This document shows, one piece after another, positions 59,901-64,000 of a stretch of DNA of 64,000 nucleotides. The translations under genes and the position numbers were made by a program. The notes beneath the pieces are model-generated. The model was not told the origin of the DNA. It saw only the letters and a list, made by a program, of their open reading frames with translations, and did no database searches. The stretch's first letter is position 1. Every line of letters starts with the position of its first letter. Origin of the DNA: Lineus longissimus (Eukaryota > Nemertea > Pilidiophora > Heteronemertea > Lineidae); the NCBI RefSeq assembly GCF_910592395.1, contig NC_088308.1, forward strand, positions 5,719,001-5,783,000, written 5' to 3'.

Positions 59901-62713
59901 AAACCATACCATTTTCCAAAGCTTTTCTCTGATGTTGGAAAAAGAAACCATTCACAACCAAAGTAGTAGCCAATGATCTTTTTTATTGGAAGAGAAGCCA
60001 AAGGCTATCGGCATGTTCTAGCATTCTAGTGTAAGAACGCAAAGGATGCCAACCTGGACCAGTTAACTGTAAAAGGAAGACTGGCCACTTGAGGCAGTTC
60101 GTTCTGAACAAAAAATATCAGTATAATAGTTATATTTTAGACTGGGGCTATTCTTAAACTATTTCTTGCAGGCTGTTCTGACCTGAGTTGGGTGCTGAGT
60201 TACGAGAAATGCAACCTTGCCACTTTCATTCGAAGAATTATTCGGGGATAGCGTACACCACTCCGTCATAATTAGTCAAATGGACTATCTGAGCAGCATA
60301 AAACTGCCATGTTGGCCACATGCATTTTGAATAGCCCACAGGATTGGTATTACGGTCACATGAGAATAGCCACAGCCTGTTTTTTATTCAAAGCATCTTG
60401 CAGATGGTTCTCCTTTAGCTATCTGAGTTAAATTGAGTAGAAATGACATGCCTGATGGTGCTGAGCCATTTGCTGAGAGCCATTAAGCCCAATGTCCACA
60501 TCTTCTTGGCGAAAAAAACTGATAATTGACCATCGTTTTAGGTGCTAGTCATAAATTGTCCCTATCACAGATGCTAGGGATAGCGGAGGAAACACACGCT
60601 AGGGATAGCTCAGGAAACAAACGGCATGAGATGAACAATCTAATACTGGGAACCATCTACTGCCTGCAGTTATCTTTCCCAAATTATTGGATTCCCTGCT
60701 TTTAATAGTAGGTCACCATGCTCAACTGCATTATAGTTGACCTTTTCTTGGGCAAAACGCTTTGAAAGCCTGCAATATTAATTGCCATCACACCATACGA
60801 AAGCAAATCCAAACTGCATGATTTTGATAGTCCAGCACAAAACACTTCTAAAGGATTGACCATAGGTATATAACCATTTCGGCCAGAACTTGAAATCCTC
60901 AAGCAATTAGAACTTCTTCAAAATGATTTGAATGCCGATGGAGGCTGTTCTGTGGAAAGCAAAAGACGGAGTCTCACCCTTGAAATTGGCATCCACTTCT
61001 TATTAATATTGCGTTCGGAGGTCAAGTTCCAGCCAAAATGGTGTTGATTATTAAACAGCAGCCACATACCTATATAGACCAGTGCAGTGCAATATGGTGG
61101 AATGGCCAAATAGCCATACCGGTACATGAATTTTCACAATTGCTTCGAATGCTCCAGCACACCAGTCTGGCCAAGCATAAGAGCATTTCTGATCTTGATT
61201 GTCATTTCGTCCCCTCGATTGGATTTGATGAAAAATATATGAAGAAACAGCAATGCATAACAGATGAATAAAGGACATCAACACAGTGGCCACCATCATA
61301 CTGATGGTTTGTGGATGACAACCAAATGAGAGTTTGGTTCCGAAATGAGGAAACATAAAGTGGGGGAAAGGTAGCCCTTGTCATAATTCCCTGTTCAAAA
61401 TTATTGAGTGTATGAACAGAGAACGACGACGGGTTACTTTTCCCCATATCGACTGCTCCTCGAGTGCCATGAAAACCTGAAATGGAATATTCTTTGGAAT
61501 ACAACAAATTCAATACCTACCTCTGAAACAACACTATGCAAATTATGACAAGGCAAATATTTTCTTACCACAAACACCATATTCAACAGAAAAAGGATTT
61601 ATAAGATCACAACATCGAACATGATGGCATTCACTTGAAATAATGTTTGAAACAATAATAGAATCTGGAATTGTTTTTTTAACACCCACCTATATTCACC
61701 TTGAAGAAAGTGCAGTGTGTGAAGTTGGCAGAGTTGAGAAAATTGTAGCAGTTTCTCTGACAATGTCAGAGTAAATAGATTTTTTTCTTTCCCTTTTCAT
61801 ACCATAGGCACAAGCCCAATATCAACAGGTTTTATCACATTTAAGATTTATACCCTGCTGATAGGGACCCTGCATATCACTAGATTTCATCAAATAATCA
61901 TTTTACACCAGAGACAAGATCTGACTAAAGCAAAATAACTGAAACGCATGGCCAGAACAGGCATACATGCTGGCATGCGCTAGGTCACATAAAACAGGTC
62001 TTCAGCACAGCATCAGAACCACCACCACCATCGATGTAATTTCTATCAAAAACATTGCCAAGTGAGCAGTTCTACACATACGCCAAGCACTAGAGATGAA
62101 GCTGTTAATACCCTAACCCTGGCAAATTACAGGATGAAATGTTTTTTATGGCAGCATCAGGTGGTAAACTAGCCAAGGAAATGAGGCCAGAAAGTCAACG
62201 TGACCATACATGATACCAGTGGAGCTGAACCCATTTTTAGGTTCTCTTGATGCAAAACCAAAGATCTATTTCATGTGGTCTCTGAGCGCTTCATCGTGCT
62301 CAGTTTCAGAAGCAGGGTCTTCACCTGAGGGTACGTTGGGCACAGTTAAAGTACCCTCAAAGATGATGTGGGTAAGGATACCAAAAAGAAATTAGCAAAA
62401 ATCCTTTTTTTTAAATTTTATACCCAGAAATGTGTTTACCAGATGACTTTTACACATTAAGACCCAGAAATGTGAATTCTATTGAAAAATAAAAGAAGGG
62501 AACATTTTGGGGAAAAAGTTTTTTACCCCCCGCCCCTCCTCCCCAACCCAAACGTACCCTCAAAACGAATCCTGGCGGCAACCCTGAGAAGCCTAATTAC
62601 CTTAGCAAATAGCTTGTTTCTAATCATTTCTTCTTCTATCCTGTCACGTTCTGACATATGAGCTTGCGAGTGACTCCACATATGTCCAAACCACCAGAAT
62701 GCATGCCTGTGTT
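35931..62713 (-). CDS. NDST: Heparan sulfate N-deacetylase/N-sulfotransferase, C-terminal ten exons, partial
   Basis: A type II Golgi membrane enzyme that removes N-acetyl groups from heparan sulfate GlcNAc and N-sulfates the amine from PAPS. Exons: 62713-62601, 53553-53368, 51185-51057, 48386-48204, 38399-38303, 38118-37995, 37533-37359, 37012-36842, 36678-36569, 36153-35931 (stop TAG). These give 502 aa plus stop; the family is ~880 aa, so the transmembrane anchor and most of the deacetylase domain lie right of 64000. Deacetylase end: [43 protein letters not shown]. Sulfotransferase: 5'-PAPS loop [15 protein letters not shown] with the catalytic Lys, [11 protein letters not shown] with the base Glu, 3'-phosphate motif [12 protein letters not shown], and the C-terminal [20 protein letters not shown] with its disulfide Cys pair. 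All phases match. Introns reach 9.8 kb. No defect is seen. One copy per genome is usual in invertebrates, so paralogue number is not assigned. Confidence 0.97.
38500..38583 (-). mobile_element. Truncated pogo/Tigger-like MITE, reverse orientation
   Basis: The reverse complement starts GTAGAACCTCTCTATCAAGG and follows the 17963-18122 element for about 80 bases (GGGACTAACAAGTGCTGTCC). Confidence 0.75.
38912..39148. repeat. Near-perfect 107-bp-arm fold-back (hairpin)
   Basis: Left arm 38912-39018 and right arm 39042-39148 are almost exact reverse complements, with a loop of about 23 bases. The innermost arms are GTAGACCTTTTGTGAAAT and ATTTCACAAAAGGTCTAC. Differences are scattered single bases (for example ACTCGCTC against GAGCGGGT). 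In the NDST intron between exons at 38399 and 48204. Confidence 0.95.
39395..39605. repeat. Two-copy 115-bp direct repeat
   Basis: Blocks beginning GAGAGTAATGA at 39395 and 39510 share ATGC-TGTACATT, TATGCA, ATGCATGT and TTATCACCATCTTC at equal spacing. Confidence 0.8.
39606..48203. other. Large NDST intron, mostly featureless
   Basis: Remainder of a 9.8-kb intron. Apart from the SINE at 44482 I find no exon, RNA gene or recognised element. The longest ORF (46035-46478, + strand, 147 codons) shows no recognisable protein character. Confidence 0.6.
44482..44826 (+). mobile_element. Full-length tRNA-derived SINE (CAT anticodon head)
   Basis: tRNA-like head 44490-44563: A box GTGGCGCAGTGGTTAAGAGC, anticodon loop with CAT, B box GGTTCGATTCT, and pairing ends AGTG/CACT. 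The body has ACCAGGCACTTAACCC and ACCCAGGAGTAAATGGGTA. The tail is GTGAAGCGCTTTGAGCG to TTTAGCGCTATATAAGT, as in SINEs that borrow a CR1/L3-like LINE 3' end. Located in an NDST intron. Confidence 0.8.
48387..53367. other. NDST introns between exons at 48204, 51057 and 53368
   Basis: Apart from the 51057-51185 exon and a SINE at 49015 I see nothing coding. A run of 15 G lies at 52102-52116. Confidence 0.6.
49015..49172 (-). mobile_element. tRNA-derived SINE, minus orientation
   Basis: On the minus strand TCGGTGGTGTAGTGGCTGAC (A-box region) is followed by CCTGGTTTGATCCTCACTGC (B box) and a body ending AAAATGGGTACCAGTCCG and GGGTTGTAGCGCTGATTG. Confidence 0.7.
54502..55013. repeat. Degenerate ~256-bp tandem duplication
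   Basis: CATTCAATAGCACGAGATG (54502) and CATTGAATGGCATGAGACATG (54758) start related blocks that share AATCCCT, AGG-CAG, ATCATTTCCAC and AGGAACATG/AGAAACATG. A weaker third copy may start near 55295. Confidence 0.65.
60850..60945. repeat. Dispersed repeat family, partial copy
   Basis: AGGATTGACCATAGG, CCAGAACTTGAAATCCTC and AAGCAATTAGAACTTCTTC match the left half of the 8427 and 19111 copies. Confidence 0.75.
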
Positions 62714-64000
62714 CTATAGGAAACAACGACAACAAACAGAGAGCGGAGTTAGATGGGAGGCTAAGCAGCTGAAGAGCAAAATAATCATTTCGAGTGTGGG
62801 TGACGAAAGGAGTGACGAGTAAGGTGGTTGCATGGGTTGTTTACATTGAAATACACTGAAAGTGGGAGAATTTACAGAGAAATGTATTATAGAATTTACA
62901 GGAAAATCATAATAGAATTTGGAGGGAATTTCGAATACGATTAACAGGAAAATACAATAAGGAATGGAAGAATTACATTGAAATACACCTTTGATTTTCA
63001 TAGTAGTTGATTTTATATCGACGGGCATGAAGTTTATGGAAAGTTTACACTGAGATACATGCAGATGGAATTGTAGTTTTCATTAAAATACACCTAGAGT
63101 CAAGATTTACATTGAAATACACATGATTAGGCTTTAATTTACTTTCATTCGGTTTGTCCATATCCTATGAAGTTTGTTTGATTTTAGGTTGAGACACTTG
63201 TTAATTTCATCATCAAAATACAAATTACGCATTCCATGAAACGTCTAACTGAACATCACGTCATACCAAACATGGTATACACCCTACAAGGTAATATGAC
63301 TCATCCCCAATGGCACGTATTTACACCCTTTTTACACTGGCAAGCACACAGCAAATGGCAAGTAACATGGAAGAAATTATAAAACTTCCCCTAAGGATGG
63401 TATGAATCATTGGCTTAACAAAATAAAGATGGCTTGTGTGTGATATTGTGACTACAAAGCTTTCTCGATATTTGTAATTTTTTTAGATAGCTGCAGAATT
63501 TATGGTTGTTCGAACATTCCATGTGTTTGTGTGAGGAATTCACCGTGTAGCTTAAACTGCAGCGTCATTGCGCTAGCCTGGGGAAAGTGGTAAACGGTAG
63601 CAATAGCATTTATAGCATGACAATACAGTTCCAATATGTCTCCAAGATACACTTAAGAGAGCAGCTGTTAGAACATAAACTATCTTTCAAGATTAGTAAC
63701 AATTAAAACACAGCAATGCCGTCTCAAAAACTCCACACCACCGTCAAGTAGAATCTCATACACATTTTACAGCCATTTTGTACTCCAGACATGTTTTGCA
63801 TCTTTGCCTTGTTGAAGCATAGTCAAACAACACAGTGATTGTTATGTCCTGAAAATGGCTCCCAAATGTGACAGAGTCGGAAATTCTACATCATAATCTG
63901 ACTCTGTCAACTGATTGCAAACATTCATGTATCAAGACTTTGAAGTTTATAAATATGCAGCTGTTCTGGTCCACTGCAAACCCCTTTATTTTCGTGAGCC
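62714..64000. other. NDST intron running off the window
   Basis: No exon encoding the preceding conserved deacetylase segment is found up to 64000, so this intron exceeds 1.28 kb. Apart from the tandem array I see nothing in it. Confidence 0.6.
62838..63125. repeat. Irregular tandem array of TTTACATTGAAATACAC
   Basis: TTACATTGAAATACAC occurs at about 62841, 62973 and 63105, with diverged forms between (TTTACAGAGAAATG, TTACAGGAAAAT, TTTACACTGAGATACA, TTTCATTAAAATACAC). Located just upstream of the NDST exon at 62713. Confidence 0.8.

Larger units (their letters stand above)
53554..62600. other. 9-kb NDST intron
   Basis: Between exons 53368-53553 and 62601-62713. It holds a degenerate 256-bp duplication near 54.5 kb and a dispersed repeat at 60850. 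I see no other gene in either orientation. Confidence 0.6.

Noticed and set aside
61051-61513. Overlapping minus-strand ORFs of about 100 codons
   Set aside because: No domain, no splice fit to NDST phases, and they lie between two well-defined NDST exons.

Overview
This is eukaryotic nuclear DNA from an invertebrate animal. Genes are split by GT-AG introns of tens of bases up to nearly 10 kb, poly(A) signals are present, and tRNA-derived SINEs, Tc1/mariner/pogo-type MITEs and a non-LTR retrotransposon relic are scattered through introns and intergenic DNA. The protein set (SmgGDS, HADH, NDST, DPH4, TTDA, and a NACHT-WD40 STAND protein) fits a bilaterian, probably a marine spiralian or an invertebrate deuterostome; the species cannot be fixed from the sequence. 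There is no CRISPR array, operator or bacterial feature. I rebuilt every exon boundary by hand; exon lengths and phases add up for all six genes.

Layout from left to right: (1) RAP1GDS1 (SmgGDS), + strand, ten 3' exons at 233-4315, with the 5' end outside the window. (2) A convergent intergenic stretch at 5.7-7.1 kb holding two orphan exon-like ORFs and a fold-back repeat. (3) A complete 26-exon NWD-family gene (DUF4062-like, NACHT, WD40), - strand, 21098 down to 8169, about 1671 aa. (4) HADH, - strand, 8 exons, 28989 down to 23423, 313 aa. (5) GTF2H5/TTDA, + strand, 2 exons, 29924-30533, 71 aa, divergent from HADH across a 0.93 kb shared upstream region. (6) DNAJC24/DPH4, + strand, one uninterrupted exon at 30648-31094, starting only 114 bases after the GTF2H5 stop with no poly(A) signal between them. 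(7) A repeat-rich stretch, then NDST, - strand, ten 3' exons from 62713 down to 35931, with the 5' end outside the window; its introns fill most of 36-64 kb.

The genes do not form one pathway. SmgGDS is a chaperone/GEF for prenylated small GTPases, HADH carries out mitochondrial beta-oxidation, NDST modifies heparan sulfate in the Golgi, TTDA stabilises TFIIH, and DPH4 serves diphthamide synthesis. What links them is position: the human counterparts of RAP1GDS1, HADH and NDST3/NDST4 lie together on 4q23-q26, so the window looks like a piece of conserved ancestral linkage. The most interesting local features are a 42-bp minisatellite that copies the 5' splice site of a RAP1GDS1 exon six times in frame, the close GTF2H5-DNAJC24 pair (possible dicistronic transcript), a canonical T-box palindrome upstream of the NWD gene, a long near-perfect fold-back inside an NDST intron, and nested DNA transposons in HADH intron 1.
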